Made by a program: the position numbers and the translations under genes
The notes under the pieces: generated by a model
Database searches by the model: none
The model's input: only the letters and a program-made list of their open reading frames with translations
What the model was told of the DNA's origin: nothing
DNA from: Tulasnella sp. 424
Taxonomy: Eukaryota > Basidiomycota > Agaricomycetes > Cantharellales > Tulasnellaceae
Direction: 5' to 3'
Length of the DNA stretch: 64,000 bases
Assembly: GCA_019633425.1 (NCBI GenBank)
Contig: WSUB01000110.1
Span: 62,001-126,000 of the forward strand
In this document: in pieces, positions 1 through 11,701 of the stretch
How the letters are laid out: each line of letters opens with the position of its first letter
Numbering within the stretch: the first letter of the stretch is position 1

Positions 1-370
1 GCCCCAACCCCCTCCAAGAAGCCCTCAAAGCTTCAATCCGTGCTTAGAGCGCTTCGTCTATCTCGACCCCACCCAAAGGTAATTTCGACACCAACTCTGG
101 TCGTTTGAACCGTTTGAAGCGACGATGCTGATGCTCTCGAGCCAGGTTGAAGAACGATGTCCTCAACCCCAAGTCACCCATATACATCCAATCGCTCTTC
201 AGGTTTGTTACTATGCGGTTCGAGTGTCTCCAACTTGACTTCGATTCACCAATGGCCTTCCCCTCGTCGTTTAGCCCCCTTGCCCTGCAACGCACCAAGG
301 CACCGCTCTTTCCGCCTCAGCTAAGCCCTCGGCCGCCTCGACACCGCTTTCCATCGCCCATTCGACGTTC
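1..370. other. left edge, no supported gene
   Basis: Short open frames exist on both strands but none has a recognisable domain or a clear start. The plus strand is pyrimidine- and proline-codon-rich just upstream of the next reading frame, so it may be the 5' part of that gene, but I cannot fix a start or splice site. Confidence 0.4.
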
Positions 371-1238
371 TTGACCATCGACTCTGCTCGACTCACTCTA
401 CCGCGATCGGCCGCGACCACACCCGCGACCAGCTTCTCAAACCCCCCAGCCGCTTCTGCGCCCACCGTTCCTCTCCCCACCACTTACCTCGTCGTGGGTA
501 CCAAGCGTATTGCCATACTCGAGCTCACGGTCTCGCAACTCGAACTCGACAACGCTCGTCAAGTTAGCAACACCAATGCGCTCTTAGACGAGAAACTCTA
601 CCCTCGCATGATGGCCTTTGCCAAGGAACGCAACGACGAAAAAGCGGCTCGTAAGCTCGCTGAAGACCGATTGGCGGAGGTGATCGCTAGCCACGCGAAG
701 ATGGATGTTGTGATCCTGAAAGAATGCGAGTGCCACCGGAAAGCGGAGAGAGCAAGGCTTGAAGCCTGCTCTGCTATGGAGAAAGAATGCCGATCTTCAA
801 GCCGCTCTTCTCGACTTGCAGGCAAGAACCGGCTTCCTTCGCGTCGAAGAGCTCCAAAAATCGCTCGTTCGACTCGGCATCGTCAACCCCGATGACCAGC
901 AGTATCCGCTCGCATACCCCGTGTGCGGCGATTGCATCGCCCCGTTCTTGAAGTCGATCTGCGCCACGGCCAAACGGGGTACCAGCTCGGGAGATGGAGG
1001 GGAGCGGAAGCGGGAGCAGGGGCTGGCGAGAGCAGGCCATCAAGCTTTCGAAGTGTCGCACAATGAGGATGGTTCTTCGGAGCTGGTCTCTGAAGAATCC
1101 GCCAGGACCCTATCGAAAGCACCAGCTCCTGCCCAATGGTTCGGGGAACAGGTCGACCCGCCCCAGAAGGTTTGTGCCGCTTCCTCAGATACGTCTTCGT
1201 CACGATGCCTGGCTGTGAATTCCTTCAGCTCTTTCTAG
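371..1238 (+). pseudogene. coiled-coil protein, frameshifted near 785
   Basis: I do not recognise the family. The first frame (371 to about 785) gives a Ser/Thr/Pro/Ala-rich start followed by a charged, helical, heptad-like stretch rich in Lys, Glu, Arg and Ala. It runs through MEKE at 777-788 and then loses its helical character. In another frame the helical pattern resumes at once as NADLQAALLDLQAR and continues to a stop at 1236-1238, with a CxxC (VCGDC) about 40 residues further on. No GT...AG intron fits between the two halves, so the simplest reading is a one-base indel in an A-rich run: a pseudogene or an assembly error. The true start may lie upstream of 371. Confidence 0.5.
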
Positions 1239-1837
1239 AGACTTGATTAAACTATTCTCTTCGCTTTACATACCTCGAGGGACTCGGTTTGTATTTCCTT
1301 TTTTCCTTGTTTCCCTCTTCCAACCTTTTCTCGGTCACTTGGTTTGCTTTCCCTCTGATTTCCCCGTCCATGGACTTGTTGTTTCCCATTAATATTATCG
1401 ACTGCGAGTTGTATATTTCTCTCCTGGTTTTGTTTGCCTCTTTTGTATCCCGTCGAGTTTCATCCTTTTCCTATTCACCTATCCTAATTATTTATTAACG
1501 ATCGAGCACGTTTCTGGTTTCGAATATTTATTCTGTTTCTCTGCTACCACTAGAAGCATGAAAGCGATTCGCTCAGCCTGAATTCCAGTCTTGGAGAAGA
1601 AACCCGTTCGCTTTGACGGTTATTCCCCGGAAGTGTGAAAGGCTTAAGCGAAGTAGCGGTTGATCAACATTTTTGCGATTGCTTCCGTGTTAACGTTTGA
1701 GACGATGGCGGAGGAAAACTTGACGTTGGTCGTTGGTCCGCTAGTTCCGTTCCGGTGCCATCACGTGGATGACGCCCCAACTTCTTTCGCACGTTCCACC
1801 TCTAGTTTGCTTTTGTCCATTCCTCTCTCTCCTCGAA
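1239..1837. other. intergenic, upstream of HMG-CoA lyase
   Basis: Pyrimidine-rich T/C tracts run through 1,280-1,500 and are typical of fungal promoters and 5' leaders. No other gene is visible. Open frames overlapping the HMG-CoA lyase start from 1660 and 1769 are less convincing than the ATG at 1838. Confidence 0.4.
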
Positions 1838-3321
1838 ATGATCCGCACTCTGACACGGCCTTGCAAACAGAACGCCAAACTCATCTCCTCCAGACCAATC
1901 TCGTCGGCCTCAAGGTCTCATGTCAAAATTGTCGAGGTCGGCCCTCGAGATGGGTTGCAAAACGAAAAGTCTATCATACCCACAGAGGTCAAGGTGGAAT
2001 TGATAGACAAGCTAGGAGCGACCGGTCTGCAAGTGATCGAATCCGGGAGTTTTGTGTCTCCAAAATGGGTTCCACAGGTGGGTGATTGAGCCTTAGGACG
2101 AGAGAGCAAGGCTGCTGACGCTTCCCGCGCAAACGATGTCAGATGGCTGGGACTGCCGACGTCCTCCTTCAGATAAAGAAAAGGTCTGGAGTACGCTATC
2201 CCGTCCTGGTGCCGAATGTCAAAGGCTTGGACACTTTGGTCGACCTGCTCGAACGTCACCCTCCACCGGCCGGATCATCTGAACCACCGTTGACCGACGA
2301 AATTGCGGTTTTCGTCGCTGCATCCGAGTCCTTCTCAAAGGCCAATATTAACTGCTCCATCGGAGAGTCGATTGATCGCTTGGTTCCTGTGGTACGGCTA
2401 GCACGGTTCAAGGGGCTCCGTGTTCGCGGGTACGTCTCAACGGTTATTACGTGTCCTTATGAGGGAGCCATTGCGCCGGAGAAAGTAAAGGATGTTGCAA
2501 AGGCTCTGAACCAGCTAGGGTGCTATGAGATTAGCCTGGGAGACACTGTGGGCACTGGTACACCAATCACGGTTGAGAATATGTTGGACGCCGTATCGGG
2601 CGTTGTTCCTGTGGAAAAACTTGCTGTATGTCCTCCCGTCTATTTTCTTCCCCTTCTAAACCCACTGATTCGTTCTTTTTTTAGGCACACGTACGTATCA
2701 CATCGTGTGGATCTTGAGTTGTGGCCTAACGTACCTTCGTCAGATGCATGACACCTATGGAATGGGTAAGCCCCCACCATATCCTGCATAGTTTTCACGC
2801 TGATCCGGCTACCGCAGGCGTCGTAAACTCACTAATAGCAGTCAAAGCTGGCATCCGAACAGTGGATAGTTCAGGTGCGTGACGTTCACGTTGGCTCGTT
2901 TCTCGATATAGCGCAGCTGACCCCTTGTTGTTGTAGTGGCTGGTCTTGGTGGTTGTAAGTGCCTCGGTATCTGACCACCACAAATACTAAGATCTCCCCT
3001 TAGGTCCTTATTCTCCGGGAGCAACAGGCAATGTAGCGACCGAGGTCCGTCCCCACCCAAGTCGAGTAACATCAGGCTCAGCTGACCATCTGTGCTTTTA
3101 ACTTCCAATAGGATATTGTGCATGCGCTGAATGGAGCAGGATACAATACTGGAGTCGACCTAGAGGGTCTTGCAGAAATTGGTGGCTGGATATCGTCGCA
3201 ACTGGGTCGGCCGAATTCAAGCCGAGTGGGTCAAGCTCTGCTAGCAAGAAGGAAACGCGAAGCAGCCGCAAGGGCGAAAGAGGGCCAGGCAGGTGGAGAG
3301 ACGATACAAGCCAAGCTATGA
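1838..3321 (+). CDS. hydroxymethylglutaryl-CoA lyase, mitochondrial
   Basis: Cleaves HMG-CoA to acetyl-CoA and acetoacetate, the last step of leucine breakdown. My model has eight exons: 1838-2077, 2143-2625, 2685-2690, 2744-2765, 2818-2874, 2937-2954, 3004-3044, 3112-3321, giving 358 aa. The start is followed by an Arg/Ser/Lys-rich, acid-free leader that looks like a mitochondrial presequence. Family motifs follow: [12 protein letters not shown] near residue 30 (substrate and metal site), [22 protein letters not shown], the metal-binding HMHDTYG, and [14 protein letters not shown] with the catalytic Cys. That Cys codon is split by the intron at 2955-3003. Exon 3 is only 6 nt (Ala-His), and its His is part of the metal site. 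The gene is tail-to-tail with APC2, 40 bp between stop codons. Confidence 0.93.
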
Positions 3322-3361
3322 AGTACATTATACAGACATAGGAGACCCACGACGTGGCAAC

Positions 3362-6300
3362 TTATTTGACCAATCTCCACGTGCCGTCTCTGAAATCGAC
3401 CAACCCTTCCCGCTTGAGTGCCTCCAAGAACGCCGCCAGCTGCTCTCGCGTTTTGTTGTACGTCTGCGAGAACTTGAGCATGTTGTGAATGCGATCGGTC
3501 GGGAGTGTTCCGAAGTTGGTGAGCATGCCTTGAATGAACTATGGGGGAGGGGAGGTTCAAAAGGTGCTCGTTTGCATACTCGCTGCCCTCACACAAAGGA
3601 TCGCGTGTTTGAACCTACCTGCCAATAAACCCGCATCTGCTCCGCTTCTTGATCCTCGGCCTCGGCCATATTTCCAGGTGAGTCTTCGACTGAGGAAGTA
3701 AAAACACAACAACATAAGCTCTGTGATCGGGACAAGGTGGCCGAGAGTACTCACCCGCTTTGCGAACGGGTCTTGAGGCACCTTGCTTCCGTTCTTCTGC
3801 GACCTCGAGCAGTTGATACTCCTTATTGCCGAGTGACTTGAGTACACCGTGGTCCATCCAATACTCTAGAGCTTTGTCCACGCTCGGAGCGTCGACTCCA
3901 CCAAGGTCTTTAGCAATGTCATCCGAAGTCCAGACCTCTACCACAGGTATAGGACGTTAGCCAAGGATTGACCAAGAGCTCAAAAACTTTTATGCCACAC
4001 CTTTAGACGAGAACAGCTCGATGATTGCAGCTTGAAGCGGTGTGAGGTCTGTTAACGACAACGTACGATCCGATAACTCCAGGTCCAGCGAGACGGAACC
4101 AACGTTGGACATGAAGCGAATCTTCCTATCCGGTTTGGTGACGCTGAAGGCTTTTGCGTAGTCTTCCTGCATTCTGCGCGGACCTGGGCATTAGATTAAG
4201 CCACCGAAACGCAGGCTAGGTTCCACGCACTTTTGGAACTGTCCAGGCATCACCAGCGAACTGCGTTGAACAGGAGGCCAGAAGAGTCGCGATATGATGG
4301 TCGTATGTATGGGTAACGGATTTGGGGCGTGTTCTGCAGCCCTTTGAGCTGAGCGAAGGTTGTGAATTTGAGTATCGGACCGTCGTGAGTCTGTAATGTC
4401 TTTCATCATGACGTCGCAAACTTGTAGGGCGACATCCCCGAAGCGTAATTTCAAAATCTCCAGGTTGCGGATCTGTTGAGGAATAACAATCAATTGAGTA
4501 TTTTGCAAGTAACATAGAAAGGAGAAAATGTACCTCGGCGTCGTAGTTTTGGTCCTTGATTTCTAGTAACCGCTTGCCTAGCAGGATTTGCAGCTCCTTG
4601 ACAAAAATATCCTTTGAGTCGTAAATGCTGACTAGAGTGCTGATGATGTCTGTTTGTCGCGTTGACCTGAAGGCTGTAAGGATATTCTCGTCAGTTTGAG
4701 GTCCCGCGCTGTTTAGCTGGGAAAAGTCTCGGCATACCGGCATCGGCGTCGGCAGGTTCTGGCATCCAGGTGAAGTCCCCATAATCATCAGTCAACACGG
4801 ATGTATCCTGAAGAGGTTTTATCTCCTCGTTGTCTTCCCCGATGAGCTCGCTTTTCGGCTCGATAAGATGTTGTACTATCGTTCGAATGGTATCAGGGCG
4901 CTCCCTATCCGTCCAAGGGGTCATTAGCAAGGTGTGGAGAGTCAAACAAGGAGATCCCGTCATACCGTAAGTACTGTCTAATGGGGTCTGCAACACTAAA
5001 GAGCAGAGAGCCTAGAGGATCCAGGACCCGAAGGCACCGAATAGTCGACACGTATTGCGTTAGGATATCTTTTGTGTCAGCGCCAGGGTGAAGTAGACGC
5101 TTCTTTGTCCTAGAAAAGTGCTGCATTAATCTTTGAAGAGAGCCTCTCCGATTGGCGGGGGCCTTACGATGCTCGGAGCGTGTCAACCAAGTCCCGCCGT
5201 GTCCCGGTTTGAAACAAGCATTCCTAGCGTATATGTCTGCCTCAGCATCCCGCGCGGAAGCCTCGAGCGTTCATAAATACCTTTAAATCGTTCAAGGCCG
5301 GTGTCGAGTCGGGATAGTCTACAATGATGTCGAATATCTCTGAGATCCTTCAAGGAATGCGACGTCATATGCAGAGATTAGCCAGAGGCACCGTCTAGAG
5401 ATGAGAACGGACTAACCGCAGTTGAGCGAGAGCCTCGCACATATGCCAGAGATACCTGACTGACACGGTCTCAACGACAGCCCGACTGTCCGCGGCTGGG
5501 GGATACACGTGGCACCTGCATTAGTACTCATCCACTCGAAGAGACCACATATGGAAAGGGTTGCTCCTACCATCCGTCTTCATCCATGTTCTCGTATATG
5601 CCATCTCTATCCACGGCTGAATGGTCTGGGTGAACCATTCTTTCATCTCAGTCCACACCTGCCGGTCCCACACCTTCGCGCAATTTTCCTTGACGTAGTT
5701 CGTGGTGAACTCCTTCAAGGTGGTGCCCATGAGGTGTTCATGATCAGAAAGGAGACCAATGTTGGCCAAGTTCGTGAAAATGACTTGCGAACGGGCTGGG
5801 TCCGGTGGTGGGGATTCGGGGTCGGAAGAAGGGAGGGTCGATAAGATGAGCTCCCGGAAGGCGCGGGAGAAAGACGGAGGGAGAGTTTGATTGAGGTGGA
5901 TGGAACAGGTTCTTCGGTACCCTGCACTTCCCTCAAGATATCTACAAGTCGAGGAGTGTAAGGCAAAGTTCCGAGAGAATGGGCCCAGCTGCTTACGGGT
6001 TAAACAGGGGTACGTATGTGCCCCACGCATCCCACCATTCCGCTACCCGCTCCAGCATCTTATTAACTACTTCGAGGTCCCCAGATTCCTTGCGACGTCG
6101 GTCAGCATCATCGTCAAAAACGGAGAAGATACATGCGCACCTCATACTGCTCCATCGAAGCCAGAATCTCCTCTGTTATCATATGTTGGTGCGATCGAAC
6201 CTCCTCTGTTCAACGGGGTATTCAACATACCAGTTCAGAGCGGGAACGGAACTCGAAAAACTCACGAAGAAACCACTCATATAGGGAAGCGATCAGCCGA

Positions 6301-6641
6301 CTCAAATATACGTCTCTAAAGTATGGCTGAAGTTCAGCCTTCCAGTTCGCTATTCATGGCAAGTCAGTCTGGTACCCGTCCACAACCACTTTTGAAACTC
6401 ACGAACAAGAGGTGGTCGGTTGTCCAAATGAAACGGCTTCAGGAGGCTTTGAACATACTCAAACCCCTGCGGTCGGAGTAAGATGTAGTCCTATGTGAGT
6501 GAAGCCTTGGTGTTCTCTTACATCTGCAAAGCCATCGATCCCGGGCCGGCTACCCATACCCCTTCGGAGGCGATCAGCGTGAGCGTTGAAAATGGACCGA
6601 ATGGTGGCATCCAAAGGGTCCGTGATTGGTTCGGTGCTCAT
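3362..6641 (-). CDS. APC2: anaphase-promoting complex subunit 2 (cullin-like)
   Basis: Cullin-type scaffold of the APC/C ubiquitin ligase, which pairs with the RING subunit Apc11 in the nucleus. My model has 17 exons, joined in frame to 762 aa: 6522-6641, 6403-6490, 6266-6349, 6141-6205, 5997-6088, 5571-5911, 5417-5495, 5281-5347, 5168-5223, 4966-5109, 4738-4904, 4534-4673, 4231-4472, 4001-4173, 3755-3937, 3619-3689, 3362-3538. Evidence for the family: EIFDIIVDYPDS, RLLHPGADTKDIL, DPIRQYLRERPDT, ISRLFWP, then an IRFMSNVGSVSLDLEL cullin-homology segment, and a C-terminal winged helix beginning FIQGMLTNFGTLPTDRIHNM that is diagnostic of Apc2. The acceptor at 5912 was chosen because it alone keeps frame; the N-terminal exons are the least certain. 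Confidence 0.9.
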
Positions 6642-6802
6642 AAATGCTTCAGATTAGATATACTTTATGCTGCGGGTCGACTAGAAGACTACGGGTTTGC
6701 AAACTTCCAGCTCTTGGAGTTGGGTTGGTTGTTGTCGAGGGTTGAGTAGAATGGCCGGCAAACCCGTGTGACGACAGCGCGTGACTAACGTCCATTGTCA
6801 CA

Positions 6803-6925
6803 GCCTGTCCCCCAGATCGGATGGCTTTGACCTTCGTACAAGGGCACGATAGTGGAAATGTAGCAGCAGTCGCATTGAGATTCAATGCTAGTCATTTCAT
6901 TATCCAGGCTATTCAACAACGTTAA
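6803..6925 (+). pseudogene. broken partial duplicate of the next gene's exon 1
   Basis: The stretch ATGGCTTTGACCTTCGTACA onward closely resembles 7183-7287 in exon 1 of the deaminase-fold gene. In translation, MALTFVQGHDSGNVAAVALR here matches VALAFVSGFEGGDVAAVTAR there, and both end in IQQR. Here a TAA stop follows immediately. It lies between the APC2 start and the deaminase-fold gene, so it is a small local duplication that has decayed. Confidence 0.65.
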
Positions 6926-7029
6926 CGGGGTGGCACTTCTGTGCGCTTTGGACACTGCCGGCTTTTAGAGCCGCGGGAAGAGAGCGCGTGACAGAACTTC
7001 AGATATTCTGCTTTGAACCAAATGCGGAG

Positions 7030-9253
7030 ATGCTCTCCTCGACCAACGAGCTACCTCCTGGCGTCGCTGACGAACAAGATCTTCTCATACGTTCATTGAC
7101 TCATATAATATCTATCATCTGCTCAAAAGTTACGGACAGTCAAAAAACACATGGGCACCGTGCCCTTGATATCCTGGATCGAGTGGCTCTTGCCTTCGTA
7201 TCAGGGTTCGAGGGTGGAGATGTAGCAGCAGTCACAGCGAGATACGATAGCACTCACCTCACTATCGAGAGTATTCAACAACGGACTGCTGCGAGTGCGC
7301 ATTTGGACGTTTCCAAGAATGGGCCTCGTCGAGGGAAGCCTGAGTGAGTAGTTAGCGGACACACAGAGAGTGAATTCTAATCTCCAATCTCAGCCCTCGG
7401 AACATCAAATCCGACCAAACGACCGTATTGGATGACCCCATTCTGTACTGTCTTGGCCGGTGAGAGGGTCGTTGCTCTAGAGTAAACAACAACACCGGGG
7501 GCTCAATATTCGCTGCATAGAGGCATCGAGCACATCTCTCCCGAGGACCATGCTCATAACTTGGAAACGCTTCTCGAACAACTTTACTCCCAAGAGCCAG
7601 AGCCTAAGCATACCGACAAAATCCGTCGATACCTTTACTGCTTCTGCATCGCCAAACTCCAGCACCGATTGATGATGCCATATCCCGGACGCGGCGAGAC
7701 TCGCTTCCTTGACCTTTTCCTCTCGAACCCGGAGTTGCCTCTCGATGATATCACAAAGGACGAATTTACAAAACGGGGACCACTTCCAGGAGCGCCACCA
7801 GGACTAGAGAACGTCTCGGAAGATTGGCTTTGCGTTCGGCTTAACGGGGCTCTGAACACGAACCTTTTCCAGCTTTCCGATAAACAGCATCTCACTCTTA
7901 CCGATAATCAACCGTGGGGCTTGTGGGTTTGGTTCAGAGAGCGGTTGAAAGGTACACGGAAGGCAATCATTGACGCCAAACGTCTGTTGGCCGGTGGAAA
8001 AACTGGCGACGTTGAGGAATTGAGGAAGAACATATCGACCATTATTGGGGGGTTGGAACTCACGGATCTCCTCCTCCGTAAATCACCTTCCTTCTGGCGG
8101 CTCCTTGCCAGCTTGGATACTCTATTCTATCAACGGGTAAGCACCGAGGCATAATCACGTTTTGTGCTCCTAATAAACTTCTCTCCTTTAGGCAACTATC
8201 AAACTGTCTTTATTGTCTCCTCAGCAATCACACGAGCGTAGCGCCACGGCATCCTCGATAACGCCCGAGAATGCCTCTGAGATTGAAACGGGCATGGACG
8301 ATCACTCAAACGACAAGGATAGTGATGAACAACTCGAGAACGACGCCTCGGATGACTTGCTTTCTGAGGGATTTCGTCCTCACATCGCGAAGGGGGAACC
8401 GAAGCTCGCGCTGGCCGACCACATCTGGCTTGACCAGGACAGTCCTATGTGGAAGGTTTCTCACTGGCTCAGATCCATTGTTCAATGGCATCGCCTTACG
8501 CTTGACCTCGTTGGCAAAGCGAGACTCGGTATTTTCACGAGAACCTTGCGCATACATGCATCCGCTGCTCCTTCCCCTTCACAGCCCCTGCGTCAGGCTA
8601 GTCTTGTAGACACCTTGCGCTTACTAGTCGATCCTACAAACGTGGAGACTGCGGACCTTGACACCATATTCAACAAAATCAACGAGCTCACCTCCCTAGC
8701 GCTCGGGTTCAACCCGCGCCCGCCAAAAGGGCCCCTATATTCCCTACTTAACGCTTCACTGAGTAATAAGGCGGTATTAGAGGAGTGGGAAAACCAGTTC
8801 ACGGGTCGTATTCACTGCGAGACGTTTCTTGCATGCGAACTTCAGTCAACAGGTGCTGTAAGTGCTGCCTACAGTCCTTTCCACCTTCGACTTCTAATCT
8901 GCAATCCCTCATCATTTCTCTTGCAGGGCGCAAGGCCCATGATTGGTATATCTAAGCCCTGTTGCTACACCTGCAATTTCGTTTTAAAGGCTTTAGGCAT
9001 CAACAGTGGCGATGTCGTGACCCATGGTCGAGTGTATCCCTGCGCATTGCCATCAGCCGTTCCTGTTGAAGTCAAACGCCAGCTTTTGGAGGACTTGGTG
9101 AAGATTCTCAAAAGTCGGCTCGTTCAGCAGATCTACGGCTGCTTGACTCCCGATTCTGGAGCGGCCAGTGACAGCGAGGAACGGGTTATGGTACCGGATG
9201 TCGGGGACGCGGAGGCGGCGCGGGATAGGGAGGCTTTTGCAAATTTCCTATAA
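7030..9253 (+). CDS. OTT_1508-like deaminase-fold protein
   Basis: Exons 7030-7343, 7394-7459, 7521-8136, 8192-8857 and 8927-9253 join in frame to 662 aa. The C-terminal part holds the pattern of the fungal OTT_1508-like deaminase family: an H-C-E motif (RIHCETFLACELQ) followed by IGISKPCCYTCNFVLKALG with a CxxC-type zinc site, then a THGRVYPCALP strand. The N-terminal ~400 residues are helical and unassigned. An acidic Asp/Glu-rich linker (exon 4 start) separates the two. Substrate is unknown; in this family the N-terminal region is variable and a nucleic-acid or nucleotide target is only presumed. The ATG at 7030 was chosen as the first in frame; a GTG at 6988 is upstream. The gene is divergent from APC2 with about 390 bp between starts. 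Confidence 0.7.
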
Positions 9254-9427
9254 CCACCTCGAGGAGTTTCTTCACCCGGGTAGTGCTAGGGTGCTAAGAG
9301 ATTCCATGTTGTCATATTACACAGTCCGGACGAGTGCTCCTCATCGACGGCCTTATCTTCAGAGCGCGCCGATGTTGAGGGTCCCAACCCATACCACTTC
9401 TCATTGTAGTGGCTCGAGGTGCAGTGT
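9254..9427. other. short gap between convergent genes
   Basis: Lies between the stops of the deaminase-fold gene (+) and the gag-like gene (-). No feature seen. Confidence 0.4.
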
Positions 9428-10596
9428 CTAGAAATCACCAGAAGTTGTTAGACTTGCCGCTTTGCACCGCTGTTTCAACCTATTGTGACTCACGACGCGC
9501 GTCCAGTTATTCCCGTAATACCCGAAGAACACCTCCTTATCGGCGGGAACATAAATAGTTTGACTCGTGTCTGACAAAGAGACCAGAAAATTTGCATCGT
9601 ATTTGCCTGGTGGAGGATAAACTGGTTAATGTCGTTGCCCGATCTTTACGCAGCCTCAGCCCCCAACTTACTTCCGTCAGTTCTCAGCAGCATAGCTGTT
9701 ATGTTACCATCCTCGGTGATTGACCACGTGTGGTCCCATTGCGTCCCTGAACTTGTCGATGATTTCATCATACAACCAGAGCTAGCAGATTGTGACATCG
9801 CTGAGGTGTTGCCGATTCTATCCGCTCTGAACAGACTGAACTTACTTGTCCGTTCGAGGACTTAAGGGCCAATTTTGATAAACTCCCTTGATGAGAAGAC
9901 TCTCTCCACTTCCCTGTTTATTTGGTGCATAAGTAACCTAAGCGAGGAAGTAGGGACCGACCATACCTTAAGCCTGAGAGTCCGAGCCAAAGTGTCCAAC
10001 TCAAATAAATTAGCTTTGGTGGAATCGGATGCGACAGCTCCATAATCCTGAGTGTCTACGCATAAATATCCGTCTTTGGTATGGTCCTCATAATTAACCC
10101 GAATTCGACCGATTTTTACAGTCACAGCTGATGGTGGTGGAGCCGCCGGCGTAGGGCTCGATGGAGAACTGAAGATTGGGCGGTTATGACGCTCTTTGTC
10201 GAATCAGATTTTTTTACGTGAGACCTACCTGACCAAAGCCGGTGCTGCGGACGGGACGGTGGCTGGCGCCAGCGGACTTGCAGTAAATTCCGCCAAAATT
10301 GCGCGCCTCAGGAGCTTCCAATCGTTCTGAGTCTCTTCGTCCAACGTGTCATACCAAATGAGTGCCTTTCTTGAGAAACATGGGCATGCAAACTCTGCTA
10401 TCCAAGCATTGTCTTTTTGCCTACCAGCTGCGTAAGCATGCCTGTGCACCGCCTGAACAAAGTCCTGGGCTCCTTCGGCAGTCTCCCCAGTAAAGTTAAG
10501 TTGGTTATGTTCTTCTACGCTCGAAAGATATATCTCGTAAGAACAATACGCTGGACAAGACCCAATGGGCTCACCGCTTTGACTTTGACTTGCCAT
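9428..10596 (-). CDS. gag-derived (retrotransposon capsid-like) host gene
   Basis: Starts MASQSQSGEPIG and contains a gag/capsid-like module: NFTGETAEGAQDFVQAVHR, a helix ending RKALIWYDTLDEETQNDW, then KLLRRAILAEF. A proline/alanine-rich linker and a beta-rich region follow (GRIRVNYEDHTKDGYLCVD), then a short last exon ending LKQRCKAASLTTSGDF. I can join 10228-10596 to the next exon with the intron just below it, then to an exon ending near 9956. The middle (about 9,660-9,860) contains WDHTWSITEDGN but I cannot join it without a stop, so the model is incomplete or the gene has decayed. No protease or reverse transcriptase is nearby and there are no LTRs, which suggests a domesticated gag rather than an element. 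Function unknown. Confidence 0.5.
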
Positions 10597-11701
10597 CCGG
10601 CGTCGCTGCAGAACCTTCAGAGAGGGAGATACGGAGATATCGGTTCTAAGCTCCTCAATATCAACGGCGCGGGACGTCCAACCCAGCCAACTTACGAACC
10701 ACTCAAAGCTGGATTTGCAACTTGACGAGGCACAGATCACTCAAAATATGTCCAAGATGACTCGATACGGCAAATAAAATTTGTCACGTTCACGATATAC
10801 TGTATATTCTTGGTGCTAGACCACTCAAAGAGGCAGCTGGCTTCCGTGCTATCAGTCAGAAGCGTGGCGAGAGCGAGTTTGCTGATGCCAAGCGGATGTG
10901 AGCGGATGGCACAACGAGAAAGTAGGCGTGACTTGAAAAGGGGACACGTTTCTAACATGAAAAGAGTCACGACTCGTGACCGTGACATGTTATGACCTCT
11001 GGCACGGCCTGAGCATTTCCGGTGCCCGAGCGATGTCTCGCCCGTGTTGTGTTCGTGTTGGAGCAGTGCTTTCACCCGAAACATGGGACTTGCACGGTGA
11101 AGGTGTTTGCCACACCCATGCCAAATCCATGCCTCTCAAATGTCGGTGCCATGTTGCGCGCGTGTCAAGCCTTTCGGCATGTCCTAGTTATTGTGAGTGT
11201 TGGTACTGTTCACATGTAGCCTGTCTGTGGCATGCAATGATCATGTAGTCTCTCCATACACCCGCAAGACGGGGAGAATGACTGATAAATGATACTGAAG
11301 TGTTCGTCGCGTGATTGGTTATTATAGGCGAGTGCTTTTGCCCCCAAGACTCGCCTAAAACATTACCAGTGGACAAAACTCCGGTATGAGTAATGTAATG
11401 AGAGTGTTTATGGGCTCAAATCATGGTGACTCAATGCAATCAAATTGAACCGAGTTGAATCACGATTGGCGTAGGCTTTTACAAATATCAGGGGTTCCTT
11501 CACTTTTATTGTCCCGATATCCGATTTATTTGTGTTTTCAGGGATTTCCCCACCGAGATATACAGTACCAACCCAGTTCAAGATCTAATCCAAGAGGAGA
11601 TTCTCATTCAAGTAACAAACATTAGCTGCCAGAAAAGTGTAATTACGAAACATCGCAAGTACGTTGATCACGGTCACAAAATTACAACTGAAGGACTTCA
11701 A
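10597..11701. other. intergenic, nothing recognised
   Basis: About 1.1 kb without a convincing reading frame. Open frames near 10,976-11,248 have no domain and Cys/His-rich random-looking translations. No repeat or RNA gene was recognised. Confidence 0.4.

Noticed and set aside
1660..2089. Alternative longer starts for HMG-CoA lyase (1660 and 1769)
   Set aside because: The 1660 frame is out of phase with the conserved motifs, and the 1769 extension adds a Pro/Phe/Leu-rich stretch unlike a presequence. The ATG at 1838 gives a typical mitochondrial leader.
10976..11248. Small Cys/His-rich open frame as a secreted effector
   Set aside because: No signal peptide, no recognisable motif, and overlapping open frames of similar length on both strands.
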